Source of the DNA: Cokeromyces recurvatus
Lineage: Eukaryota; Mucoromycota; Mucoromycetes; Mucorales; Mucoraceae
Direction: 5' to 3'
Assembly (NCBI RefSeq): GCF_025118155.1
Contig: NW_026251405.1
Span: 124,001 to 188,000 of the forward strand
Length of the DNA stretch: 64,000 nucleotides
Below, piece after piece: positions 36,073-46,581 of the stretch (position 1 is the first letter of the stretch; every line of letters begins with the position of its first letter). A program made the translations under genes and the position numbers. Under the pieces are notes generated by a model. The model was given only the letters and a program-made list of their open reading frames with translations. It searched no databases and was not told the DNA's origin.

Positions 36073-36284
36073 TAAATATATTTTTAGATAATAAATTGTA
36101 TACAAATTACTATAGAAGTACACATATTTGATTTGTATACTCTTTACTATTTTTGGAATGTTTTGACATATATAAAAAAGAGAAAGTATAAAAAGACATC
36201 ATTTTTCCTTCATTTCCTTTTTGTTTATTCCTTTTTCTTTTCTCAATTTCTTCCTTTCTTTTCTTTTACTTGTTCTTATTTATT

Positions 36285-36396
36285 ATGGGTTTTTGTAATC
36301 GTTGTGGTGAAATAACGACCGGAAAATGCAAGAAATGTGGTGGAAGATCAGTAGGTAAATTATAACTTAATAATTGCATATTATTTTCTGTACTTT

Positions 36397-36451
<55 letters not shown>

Positions 36452-38096
36452 ACATAAATATACAAGTGCAGAATCTACAATTAGTAGTTTGATTTCAGAA
36501 AGAAATACCGTCTCAGTTGTTGATAGATGGCAATCACAGTAAAGTATTAGAAACATTTCTATTCATTGTTAAAGCCTTATTTATTGATTATGATTAGGTA
36601 CGCAGGCACGATATTGTCACCTGATGAAATCATTGTTAAAAAATCACCTACAGCAAAAAGAATACCTGTTACTCAATCTACATTTTATAATTCATTGAAT
36701 ATCAAGAAGAATGTATGTAGTTGTTGCAGTAAATCATTAGATTACAAAACAACGATTATGGAAAATAATATACATTATTGTAAAGAATGTCATATCAAAT
36801 TATTTACTAAAGGAGAATGGTAAATACCTACAAATATATATGTATTCTACATTTTTGTTTCTTACATACACTATGTATATACATAGTCCTACATGCCATA
36901 AAGCTGTCTCAGAATTGGATAAATTTATTGAATATGCCAATAAAATATGGCATACTCCTTGCTTTATATGCTTTAATTGCCAGATACCACTTGATAAAGA
37001 TCCATTAGTAGACCTTAGAAATCGACCTTGCTGTGAGACTTGCTTTATGGCTCAAGCTGGAAAACGCCATCAAGATGAAAAGGATCAAAAAATTGAAGAT
37101 ATACAACAGTCATCTTCTCTAAAACAACAATTTGACTCTTACTCATCACAGTCAAGTCTTTCGACCCTAAGTTCTTCTTCATCTACGCTTGATTTTTACA
37201 ATAACAATAATCAAAGAAAATTCTCAAGACCACGTATCTTGGATCAAAGCTTATTTGCTCTACCTTCTCTTACTCGCTCATCTTCATTTCCTATAGAGGA
37301 ACAAGAGGAGAAGAAAAGATCAAAACCTATCCATCATCAGTCTCAAAAACTTGAATCTATCTTTATACCGCCTAATCCCTCATCATCATTACCTTTACAC
37401 ACGACTATCGATCAACAAAATCATAATACCCCCATTTCTCAAAAATCATCCTCTTTCCTCTTTCAAACTTCTTGTCATCATTGCCATCGTCCTTTAGGTG
37501 ACGCGACAGAAAAGAAAGTCAAAGTCCCACTTGGTGATGGCCGTCAACAGCAGCAGCAGCACTATGTATGGTTTCACAAATCCTGTTTCCTTTGCAGCAA
37601 ATGCCGCAAACCCTTTCAAAAGGAGGATGGTCAACAATGCAAAACAGATGGTACTTCCTTTTATCATTCACGCTGTAATTTTATTAATTGTGAAGGATGT
37701 CAGAGAGCTATTCAAGAAGACTCTTTTAAATTCAATGATAAACACTATCATTTCGATTGTTTCAAGTGTTATGCGAATGGATGTAAAATACGATTAGGTG
37801 AGCCAGTCTTTGAGATAGGAGGGCATCCTTTTTGTGGTTCTTGCCATCTTTTAGCAACAAAACCCAAATCCATATCTAGTTTGCCTAAATTAGGTGGTTC
37901 AAAGAGATGTCCAAGATGTAAAGGAAATATTTCGATTATGGATGATACGCCTGGCCCCTTGGCAACTCGTTGGCATAAAAAATGTTTATCTTGTGCCAAA
38001 TGTTCAAAACAGTTGGACTCAGCTGCCAAAATGAGACAAGGAAATCAAGGTGAATCACTGGTTTATTGTAGAAATTGCATTATACATGTATGTTGA
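36285..38096 (+). CDS. Multi-LIM-domain protein
   Basis: Exons 36285-36354, 36472-36538, 36598-36819, 36887-38096 give 522 residues. The N-terminus is a small C4 zinc ribbon (FCNRCGEITTGKCKKCGG). A C4 half-finger (VCSCCSKS ... HYCKECHI) leads into the first full LIM domain (CPTCHKAV ... WHTPCFICFNC ... CCETCF). A Ser/Gln-rich linker of about 130 residues follows, then three more LIM domains: CHHCHRPLG ... WFHKSCFLCSKC, CEGCQRAIQ ... HFDCFKCYANGC and CPRCKGNIS ... WHKKCLSCAKC. It ends in YCRNCIIHVC. LIM domains bind protein partners in actin and signalling complexes; no GAP, kinase or homeodomain is present. Intron 1 contains a 48-base T run (36400-36447). The exact orthologue is not clear. 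Confidence 0.85.
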
Positions 38097-38323
38097 TATA
38101 ATAAATATAAGCGCTGCATTTTATTTGTATTTTTTTTTTTTTCTTCTATTTTTCTTTTTCTTTGGACGACGACTACGACAACCCCGCTTTTTTGAATTTA
38201 ACATTTAAATTTGTATTACAACAAAGCCTTCTTTCTCTCCTTCTCTCTCTTTTTTTTTCTTATTTTTCTTATTTTTCTTTCTTTCTTTCTTTCTTTCTTT
38301 ATAAATATATAATTTAATTCATC

Positions 38324-39547
38324 ATGACTGAAAGCCCATTGGAAGTTACATCTAATAATACAGAACAACAACAAGAAAGCCATTCAGATGAAGACCAACT
38401 TAGTCTTCGTTCTTTAGTGTCTACTAAAGAAGCAGGCGTTATTATTGGAAAGGGGGGTAAAAATGTTGCCGAGCTAAGAGAGTCTACTGGGGTTAGAGCA
38501 GGTGTATCTAAAGTTGTTCAAGGTATTCATGATCGTGTATTAACTGTAAGTGGTACATTAGAAGGAGTTGCTAAAGTAAGTTTTAAACGTAATGTCATGT
38601 AGACATGTTTGAATTAAATGATGTGTGTGTACAAATATTTGTATATATTCCTTTTTTTTTATTATTATTATTTACCTTTATAGGCTTATTCATTGATTGC
38701 TCATACTATATTGGATAATCCTACTTCAATTTCTATTACTAATACTATGAATGATAATCATAATCAAACTACTCTACGTTTATTAATATCACATAATTTA
38801 ATGGGTACTGTCATTGGTAGACAAGGGGCAAAGATTAAACATATACAAGACATAACAGGTGTACGTATGATAGCTTCTAAAACTTTATTACCTCAAAGTA
38901 CAGAGCGTGTTGTTGAGATTCGTGGCACGACAGAAGCTATTGAAAAAGCCATTTTGGAAATAGGTTCTTGTTTAATTGAAGATAAAGAAAGGTCTTATGG
39001 CACCATTTTATATAATCCTATAAAGGTCATAAATGAACCTTGGATAAATAATAGGCGTAACAATAACAATAGAAATAATAATATTACAAATGGATTTATT
39101 CGTACTGGAAATGGAACTGACTTCAATCATAAACGTCATAATAATAGCACTTATTATCCAATGAACAATCATCATTATCATCATCAACAACAGCAACAAC
39201 AACAAACTACACGTCGTTCACCTTATACAGTCACTACAAATAATAATAATAATAATAATAATACTCGTATTCAACATATCTCAATTCCTAGTGATATGGT
39301 TGGTTGTATTATTGGTAAAGGTGGTTCAAAAATATCAGAGATTCGTCAATTATCTGGTTCACGTATATCCATTGCTAAAGTGCCTCATGATAATACAGGA
39401 GAAAGAATGTTTACTATCCAAGGTACCTTGGAATCAAATGAAAAAGCACTCTATTTACTTTATGGTCAACTTGAGAATGAAAAAGAACGTCGACTTCGAA
39501 CTGTTATGTTACATGAAGAAGAACAACAAGATGTTACGAATCAATAA
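38324..39547 (+). CDS. Triple KH-domain RNA-binding protein (PCBP/Rnc1/Pbp2-like)
   Basis: Exons 38324-38575 and 38684-39547 give 371 residues with three type I KH domains. KH1 is LRSLVSTKEAGVIIGKGGKN, KH2 is LRLLISHNLMGTVIGRQGAK and KH3 is HISIPSDMVGCIIGKGGSK; each has an intact GxxG loop (GKGG, GRQG, GKGG) for single-stranded nucleic acid. KH2 and KH3 are separated by an Asn/His/Gln-rich linker of about 90 residues. Spacing with the third KH set apart matches hnRNP K/PCBP proteins, fission yeast Rnc1 and budding yeast Hek2/Pbp2, which bind C-rich mRNA elements to control stability. The intron falls within KH1, in phase 0. Confidence 0.9.
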
Positions 39548-39759
39548 TTCATATCCATATATATACATATTGCTCACTCTCTCCTTTTCTCTTCTTTCCC
39601 CTTCTTCTTTTTGTATAATATGACTCTCTCTCTCTCTCTTTTTTTTTTCTTTTTTTTTTTGTGTGTGTGTGTGTGCGCGCGTAAAGGTCTTCTATTTGTT
39701 TTACTCTTTATTATATAAATAGATGAATATACATACATATCATCAAAATGTTATCCATG

Positions 39760-41734
39760 TTATACGAGTGTTTTTACAACTTCATCCTTTTTAACTGCAT
39801 AATCAAGCCAATTTAACATACGATCATTTGAAAGAGTAACGACAGTATTCGTATTGTTTATAAATAAGGCTCTTAAATTACGTGTTTTAGCTGGCGTATC
39901 CATCGAAAATGATAAATTACGTGATACACCCACATAGCGAATATCCCAAAAGTTTAACCGACTTGCAGCTTGAGTACCACAACAGACTGTATATCCATTG
40001 AAATGCATTTCAGGTTTAATATAACGTGATAAATTTTCATTTTCTGTTTGTCCAAATTTTAATTTGAAACAGGTAGGCTCTGGACATCGTCGATCATAGA
40101 TAAGAAACTGTTCTCGCTTCGTTGCCATCCTATAACGATAATCATATAAATAAATGAATAAATAAATAAATAAAAAAAGTCAATCATTATTACGTAAGTA
40201 ATAAAATATTCGGATTCACTGGACTTTGTGAAATATGATTCACACGATGATCTAATCTTATTAGGCGTGTCGTATAGGATGTTTGTAGGTCGAAAGTCAA
40301 GAATCTTTCATCTGCACCACCTGAAAATAATAAGTTATGATATTTATCATAAAATAGGGATTGAATACTTGATGTATGTTGAGAAATCCCTAAGCGATAG
40401 ACACTGTCCACTTGAAAGTTCTCATGTGCTGATCCACGTTTTAAATTCCACATGTAGACACTTTTATCATATCCACCAGTCACAAAGCTACTTTTCTCCA
40501 TATTTTTTGTATTGTATACCCCTGAGGTTTCTACTGAAGCAACTACTGAAATACCGCCCTCATGAGGTGTATCATTGAGTGTCTGGATTCGACCTTCAAC
40601 ATTAGAATTGGTAACATTGCATAAATGAACTAACTTGATGGGTTCATTCGATTTGGATGGTGTGCATACTAAAGTAGAAGGTGTAGCCCAACAAATGTCT
40701 TCAATCCAAGAATCAAAAATATGATTTTGTCCTATAGTTTTAATTTTTCTGTCAAAATATAAGAATATAAGTAAAAATACTTTTTTTTTTTTTTAAGACT
40801 TTTAGATAATTTACTGTCTACTTGAAGAGTTCCTATAGCAAAACGTTTAGCAATACATACACACACACATATATATATACATATATATATTATTCATAAG
40901 TAACTATATTTATACCAGAAATGTAATTCTCCATCTAACGATGTCGTGATCATCAATTCACTCATTGCTTGACCAAGACTATCACCTGCAATATTATATA
41001 ATATAGATCTCGGCTTTTTATTAAACATGATACTTCCTTGTTGCTTACGTACAGTGAAAATATCCATTGTGTCATTTGTACCAAAGTCGAGTTCTGTATA
41101 CACTTTTTTGACAGCATTCATTTTTGGTGCAGTCTACAGATAGATTGTGTATATTTAAAAAACAAATCAGAACCAATCTTTTGAAAATCATACATTAGAT
41201 CATACCTTCTTTACTGTTCCAGTATTAGTAATAAGCTTTGAAGTAGAAGGTTGATTTTGTATATTATACATGAAAACATCTTGCTGATCTTCCATCTGTT
41301 CATCATCACTTGATTCCACTACAATTCTACGCTGTTTCTGTTTACTAGTACGTGAAGAATCATTAATTGTATTAAATGGAACACTTCGTTTTGCTAGTTG
41401 ACGAACAGGCGATTTTGAGCTTTTTGGTGTGTCGTTCATATCTATCTTTAAATTTTCATCGTTTTGCCCTGATAGTAGCTTAGCGTGATAATTAATTAAT
41501 TGACTTGTTCTTTTCATAGATTTATTCAGATGTTTAAATTTTTCAAAATATCTTCTTTGTCTAGATTGTTGCTTCTCAAACTACAAATAAAGATTAGCGA
41601 TTGCAATAATTAGTATAATAATTAGTTATATATCTATACCCTTAATAATAAATATTGCAAGTTATTACTGATTTGAGTTGCATTCATGTCTTGTTGATGA
41701 ATCAATTGAAGCCCCAAGACTTCATCTTCATCCT

Positions 41735-41766
<32 letters not shown>

Positions 41767-41987
41767 TTACTACTGTTAATAGTATATTGATTCTCTATTG
41801 TATTCATACTCGTGTCTTTGTTATCTTTACTACGCGTCTCTGGTTGTTTGTTATTATTTGATGAGTCTGCAGTGATTCCATTAGAAGTTATAATTAAAGA
41901 TTGATCTGAAGTTGTAGAAGTCTTATTACTCATTGAACTTTCTTGTTGATTATCATTTCTTAAATAAGAATCTAATAATGTTTTCAT
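39760..41987 (-). CDS. WD40-repeat protein with Ser-rich N-terminus
   Basis: Exons in transcript order: 41987-41640, 41580-41206, 41133-40916, 40832-40815 (18 bases), 40748-40194, 40129-39760; phases close to 627 residues. The N-terminal 240 residues are low-complexity, with a Ser run encoded by a TAG/AGT repeat and acidic stretches. The C-terminal 390 residues show WD40 strands: TTSLDGELHFWNSSSRQ, SWIEDICWA, VTGGYDKSVYMWNLKRG, LLFSGGADERFLTFDLQ and ASRLNFWDIRY. The 18-base exon supplies the NSSSRQ between two blades and without it the join gives a stop, so it is well supported. The family member is not recognised. WD40 propellers scaffold protein complexes, for example as cullin substrate receptors, but no specific partner is visible. 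Confidence 0.75.
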
Positions 41988-42054
41988 GTCAATAAAAAAA
42001 AAACTTAAAATCACAAGCAAAGCAAAACTTGTTGTTACATATATTTATTTATTT

Positions 42055-42147
42055 TTAGCTTTTACTTAATGTTTCTTCTGTATTCTCCACCTTTAAAGTA
42101 GATGCAGAAAATAATGAACGAGGTAATAAGGAATCTTTGTTACTCAT
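42055..42147 (-). promoter_or_regulatory. 30-residue short ORF in the WD40 gene leader
   Basis: ATG at 42147 to TAA at 42055, encoding a 30-residue peptide beginning MSNKDSLLPRSLFSAS. It lies 67 bases upstream of the WD40 start on the same strand. I tested GT-AG joins into the WD40 frame and none kept phase, so I regard it as a possible upstream ORF rather than an exon. It could also be meaningless. Confidence 0.3.
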
Positions 42148-42282
42148 TTAAACAAAGTTTTTTTTTTTAAAAAAAAAAGAAATTAAAAAAAAAAAAAGAA
42201 ATTAAAAAAAAAAAAAAAAATGTATACATGCGTTTTATTTTAATAATTTAATACTTTGTGGTATTGTGTCCAGTCACAGATT

Positions 42283-42552
42283 TTATGAATTATTGTCAGA
42301 ACCCACTTCAAATCCACAATAACAGACACCTTCTTGACAAACAACACGAAGATCACCTACAATAGAGGCTACACGGGACCTTCTACAACGCTCAGCACAA
42401 TTTGATAATTCACCAGTACATGAGACATCGCAATTTTCTTCTCTTTTAGCAAATATCTCCAAACCTGTTGCTTTAGTCCTTTGATAACTGCCTGCTTCAC
42501 ATAACGATAGAGCCAATATCATTAAGCATAAAATGTATAATGTAATCTTCAT
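42283..42552 (-). CDS. Small secreted Cys-rich prepropeptide, defensin-like (CS-alpha-beta pattern)
   Basis: Single-exon 89-residue protein. Residues 1-20 form a signal peptide (hydrophobic LYILCLMILALSLC, then EAG). A short pro-segment ends in the dibasic site AKR at 35-37, a Kex2-type processing site. The mature part has seven Cys at 41, 45, 52, 56, 72, 77 and 79: C-x3-C-x6-C-x3-C-x15-C-x4-C-x-C. The CxxxC (52-56) followed by CxC (77-79), with single Cys before and between, is the CS-alpha-beta arrangement of defensins, including fungal ones such as plectasin. The extra Cys41 makes the count odd. An antimicrobial or signalling role is inference; a small adhesin or effector is possible. I recognise no exact homologue. 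Confidence 0.6.
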   Translation of the reverse strand: MKITLYILCLMILALSLCEAGSYQRTKATGLEIFAKREENCDVSCTGELSNCAERCRRSRVASIVGDLRVVCQEGVCYCGFEVGSDNNS

Positions 42553-42883
42553 GTTTTTTTCTTTACTTGAACAATAGTAATGAGAAAAGAAAGAAGTAAA
42601 AAAAAAAAAAAATAAGAAAACAAAACGTGTGTTCTATTTAATATAAGTGAGGAGAGTTATAAAAGGAGAAGAAGGAGGAAGAGGTAAAGAAAACAAACTA
42701 TAAAATGTTATCTCCTTTATAAAATAATAGCAAATGACGCCAAAAAAATAAATAAAGAGGAGTATATGTACAAGTAAACTTGATGACATATACTAAATAA
42801 GATAATTATACAAGCAACAAATAGCAAAAAAGGGAGAAAAAGTGTATATAAATACTAGTTTTTTTTTCTTCTTCTTTTTTCTT
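42553..42883. other. Spacer upstream of the Cys-rich peptide gene
   Basis: AT-rich region upstream of the Cys-rich peptide gene and downstream of the membrane-protein gene, both on the minus strand. Purine-rich GAGGAGAG-like patches at 42648-42690 and A runs; no gene. Confidence 0.55.
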
Positions 42884-43927
42884 TTAGTCTCCTAAAGACT
42901 GCCTCCTAGAAGATGATGAACTATGATTCACTTCAAAAGGTAAGATATAATGAGGGGGTGCACTCGGAGTGTAAGCAGGTGGAGGCGTTTCATCTATTTC
43001 AGTTACTATTGCAGGAGATGTTAAAAGGGTATGATCTGTGGTTATATACCTTGAACAATGATGGTGATGAAGAGAATTTGAATTTAATATTTCTATGTTA
43101 TCTTGCATGGTATCTAACTCTTTCTCTGTAGGTGCAGAAGGAGCTGTAAAGTGTTGTGAGCCTACTGACATGATAGAATGACGTCTAGGCTGTAAATATA
43201 AAATAGTATTATCATTATCATCCTCTTCAAGTAATTCAAGCGCAGATGGTGCCGAGGGTTCAATAAAAGTCTGAGCGACATTATTAGGAAAAGATGGTTG
43301 CTGTGGTGGTACTAAGATAGAGGAGTGACTATGGATAGACGATGAATCTATTCTAATTGTATTAGATTCGCCTCTTCGTTGGTTATTAGCATTCAATTCA
43401 AAGGTACTATTATTACTACTGTGATCTGTTTCTTTTCGTCTTATCTTTTCATTCCTTGATCTCATTCTAATGAAAATGATAATGGTCGTAATAACAGCCA
43501 TGAATCCTAACCCGCCTACTAAAGATAATATAATAATCATTCTCTTTAATGCCTGTTGATCATTTTTTAGATTTTCTTCTAATTTTTTATCACTCATATT
43601 ATCGGTTGTATTCAATGGCTGTTGTTCACTAGAACTTGTACGAAATGTGTTATGGTTACTAGTTGTTGGAATTAGTAGAAAAGAGGAACTTGGTATATTT
43701 TTATCAATATCTGTCGTGTAAAGTATATCAACTTCTGCAGTCGTAACGGGAATACTTGAAGATATTTCTTTGTCTTTATCATTTTTTACAGTTTTAGTTG
43801 GCAATGCATCCTTTTCAATAGATGAGATTTCATATTCTCCAACATTGTCAATCAGATCAGTTTTAATTGTAAATGTACAATAAATTAACGTTAACAATGA
43901 AAATATAAAATAAGATAGTACTTTCAT
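42884..43927 (-). CDS. Type I membrane protein with three PSAP motifs and a PPAY motif
   Basis: Single exon, 347 residues. A signal peptide (1-20) is followed by a Ser/Thr-rich luminal or extracellular part and a transmembrane helix at about 130-153. The basic stop-transfer segment RMRSRNEKIRRK puts the 190-residue tail in the cytosol. The tail carries PSAP at 224-227, 263-266 and 321-324, and PPAY at 316-319, the last two only one residue apart. P[S/T]AP binds the UEV domain of ESCRT-I Vps23/Tsg101, and PPxY binds WW domains of Nedd4/Rsp5 ubiquitin ligases. The combination suggests a Rsp5 adaptor or an endosomally sorted surface protein (inference). The family is not recognised. Did2 and cullin in the window are not linked to it except by theme. 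Confidence 0.75.
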   Translation of the reverse strand: MKVLSYFIFSLLTLIYCTFTIKTDLIDNVGEYEISSIEKDALPTKTVKNDKDKEISSSIPVTTAEVDILYTTDIDKNIPSSSFLLIPTTSNHNTFRTSSSEQQPLNTTDNMSDKKLEENLKNDQQALKRMIIILSLVGGLGFMAVITTIIIFIRMRSRNEKIRRKETDHSSNNSTFELNANNQRRGESNTIRIDSSSIHSHSSILVPPQQPSFPNNVAQTFIEPSAPSALELLEEDDNDNTILYLQPRRHSIMSVGSQHFTAPSAPTEKELDTMQDNIEILNSNSLHHHHCSRYITTDHTLLTSPAIVTEIDETPPPAYTPSAPPHYILPFEVNHSSSSSRRQSLGD

Positions 43928-44693
43928 ATTTTATGAAGGAAAGAAATGAATGTCTATGTGTATATAAACACACACATAAAAAAAAAGAAAAGAAAAGGAA
44001 AATTCTTAAGGAGGTTTAAGGAAAGTAAAGAATAAGAAGAGAAGAAAACGTATAATTGTTAGTAACTGAAAGATAAGGAAATATGAATATATTTTATTTT
44101 ATTTTCGTTATTTGTGTAATTGTGCAGTTCAGATGACTCTTTTTCTCCATTAACAAGAGATATGATTATACAATTTGCAGTCTCAAAAAAAGTCAAAAAT
44201 TAGAACGAATGCAAAAAAAAAAAGAAAAAAGAAATGGTATTAAAGTAAATAAATATAAAAAGAAGGCACACTAATATAATAGGCTCATACTCTTTTTTAG
44301 CTATGTATTGCAAAACGAATGATAAAATATAAATTTAATCCAATTCTAGTAGTTGAAATAAGACGTAGATTTAACTATTTCAATAGTATGTAAAGTGAGC
44401 ATATCTTTTTTGGGGGAACTTTTGTTTAATATACTCTACATAATACGCTTGACTAAATTCAAGAAGACAAATGGTAGTGTAGTGTAGTGTAGTGTAGTGT
44501 AGTGTATTTACTCTTTATATCAATCTTTTACCATTACTCTTATCTAACCTGTTCATTTAATTGTTAGTAGGAATATATAAATAGATTCAAATATAATTAA
44601 TCAAATATATGATTATTTTCATTTATAACTTACACAAGTTTACTTTGAAGAATAATTTCACTTGAACTCTGGTGCATATTCAGTTATAAAAGT
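43928..44693. other. Intergenic with a TAGTG repeat
   Basis: AT-rich promoter side of the membrane-protein gene; holds the pentanucleotide repeat described separately. No gene seen. Confidence 0.55.
44475..44504. repeat. (TAGTG)6 pentanucleotide repeat
   Basis: Six perfect tandem copies of TAGTG with no interruption, in non-coding DNA. Confidence 0.95.
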
Positions 44694-45562
44694 CTAATAT
44701 ATTCGTTGAGAGTATGTACTGAATTTAGATATTTTTGTGTGATATCCCCTCTTTCTATTAACAAAAGCAACTGGTAGTGTAATATTAGGATAAGCTTTTT
44801 CTTCTTGAAGATGATCAAATAACAATTCAAAAATATTTAAGTCTTCATAGTTGATACTTTGTGTAAAAAATGTATGTTGGTTTATATATTATTATCGTAT
44901 TTATTAAAAGAAAGGAACTAAAATAAATATTGTCTATTTAGTTATACTAATCAAGTAAAATATACCTCTTCATGAAATAAGTATCTATATTAGCTACAAA
45001 CTACTTTTATTAAATTCGTAAATATGTATACATATATATATCTCAAAGTAAGCCTTGTCTTATCTCAAAAGTCATTACAAGTGTAAGATATAATATTTAT
45101 ACAAATATAAGGAAATTTACATACCAATCATGAGAAAACATTCTGCTAGTAGCAAAAGTAAAGCCATATTTGACACTCTGTATTACATAATCAAACAATG
45201 ATGGACTAGTTGTGGTGGTGCCAGAATACATTAACAGTAAAATATAAGAATAAAACTGATTCCTATCAATTCAAAATATTTGTTTTAACGGGGTTTACCA
45301 ACTGTATTTAGAATATTCAACACATTTATTCTCTTTCAAGAAGGGTTAATAAAGTTCATTTTAATTTGTAGCTTACTCATTTCACACCTTTGCACATCAT
45401 ACCTCAAGTTGCTAATCTAAAGAGATAATAAAGTTCTTAAGAACTGTTAGATTACGTGTATATATTAACTTGTTAAATTTAGTTATAAATTCCTTTGCTA
45501 ATATCCATTATTTAATTTACATATAGCATATGGAGTCTGTATACATTTTCTAAAGCTTCCTT
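44694..45562 (-). CDS. Unrecognised spliced gene, 3' part (or gene remnant)
   Basis: Five minus-strand exon-like segments join in phase: 45562-45521, 45416-45377, 45332-45299, 45262-45125 and 44856-44694, with GT-AG borders and a TAG stop. The joined reading has coding character: ALENVYRLHMLYISNLRYDV, NQFYSYILLLMYSG, SLFDYVIQSVKYGFTFATSR, FELLFDHLQEEKAY and LPVAFVNRKRGYH. About 139 codons are supported. I could not find a convincing first exon; frames upstream to 45720 give partial sense only. The 268-base intron before the last exon may hide another exon. I do not recognise the family. It may be a real gene with more 5' exons or the tail of a decaying one. Confidence 0.45.
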
Positions 45563-46273
45563 CTAGATATATAAACAAATATACAAATATACATTCCATG
45601 TATTATTTTAGAAGAATGTATACATAGATAATGTAGTAGATGTTCACACTTATAAAGCCAGATGTTTATTCCTACTTTGGAATCTTTTTTCAATAATCGT
45701 AATAATGATGTTTAATAGAAATGTTCAAATTTTGAAAACTTAAAAATTATTTTAGTATAATTAATTCTATGATATAGAGCGTAATATAAACGCGTTTTTT
45801 TTTATTAAGCTTAATTATATTGATATTTATATTATTATCATTCTCAATAGCTTGCTTTCTTTTACATTCTTATACTTTAATATAATATAGGCTTATGCTG
45901 AGATTGTATTATTATTATTATTTATAAGAAATTAAAGGCTTATGATTTATTGCTCATGATATTCAACATAATAATAAAAAAAAAGACGATATTATATGTG
46001 ACAATTAAATAATTTATTATTTATTAAAAATTACAGAAGAGTAACCTTCCTCCTGTTGAGGCTAGTAGATTTACTTACCTATATTTTATTCTTTAGTATA
46101 AAATTAGTATTAGTTAATTTTAATGTTAGATATAATTTATATTATGTTTATTTACCTATTGCTGGTTTGTTTATTCACCACCACCATAACCAAGTAATAT
46201 CAGAGAAAAATGAGTCCTATATGTATCTATATAAAAAAAAATAACCTCATGAGCTTGCTGAATATTTAAACTC
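45563..46273. other. AT-rich region, no confident gene
   Basis: May contain the missing 5' exons of the unrecognised gene to its left; I could not fix any. A plus-strand frame at 46056-46244 has no recognisable content. Confidence 0.45.
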
Positions 46274-46434
46274 TGCTGCTGAAGTATGGCCTAGGGGGCT
46301 GTGTCATGGTCTTCCAAACGCAAGGGAGTCTTGACATCTTTCTTCTTTTCTTCTGCCATTGGACGAGTCCTCACCCCAGATCTTTAATACAACTTGCATA
46401 CTTCAGCAGCACAAATCTCTTAAGGGTTCCTTAA
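46274..46434 (-). ncRNA. GC-richer island with 15-bp inverted repeat; structured RNA or micro-ORF candidate
   Basis: A perfect 15-bp inverted repeat, TGCTGCTGAAGTATG at 46274-46288 and its complement at 46397-46411, encloses about 108 bases of balanced composition in very AT-rich surroundings. A second hairpin, TTAAGG-GTT-CCTTAA, lies at 46420-46434. On the minus strand the loop contains a 22-codon ORF (46359-46291; MAEEKKKDVKTPLRLEDHD and three more residues) with codon choice like the highly expressed eL22 gene. A TATAAATAG box (46581-46573, minus) and a C/T-rich stretch upstream could be its promoter. I could not match it to snRNA, SRP, RNase P/MRP or U3. It may be a structured RNA, a micro-ORF gene, or both. 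Confidence 0.4.
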
Positions 46435-46572
46435 CTTTTAAATATTTTTCACCAAAGATCACCAGAAATTTTGATAATAAAAAAGTAGAGTAGAGTAGAT
46501 TATAAGAAGAGAGAAGGGTTTGTGTGTGAATAATGAAAGAGAAAAAGAAAATTTGATTGTAGAAAAAGGCCC

Positions 46573-46581
46573 CTATTTATA
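46573..46581 (-). promoter_or_regulatory. TATA-box-like element
   Basis: TATAAATAG on the minus strand, about 145 bases before the hairpin island, followed by a CACACACAAACCC and C/T-rich leader (46535-46485). Consistent with a Pol II promoter reading toward the island; inference only. Confidence 0.35.

Noticed and set aside
41985..42147. The 30-residue ORF as the first exon of the WD40 gene
   Set aside because: No GT-AG pair between it and the WD40 frame preserves phase.
46274..46411. U6 snRNA, because the strand begins GTGCTGCTGAAGTATG
   Set aside because: The conserved U6 ACAGAGA and AGC blocks are absent and the stem closes over a different loop.
46274..46411. Hammerhead ribozyme, because of GGACGAGTCC-like sequence
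   Set aside because: The CUGAUGA and GAAA core residues are missing.
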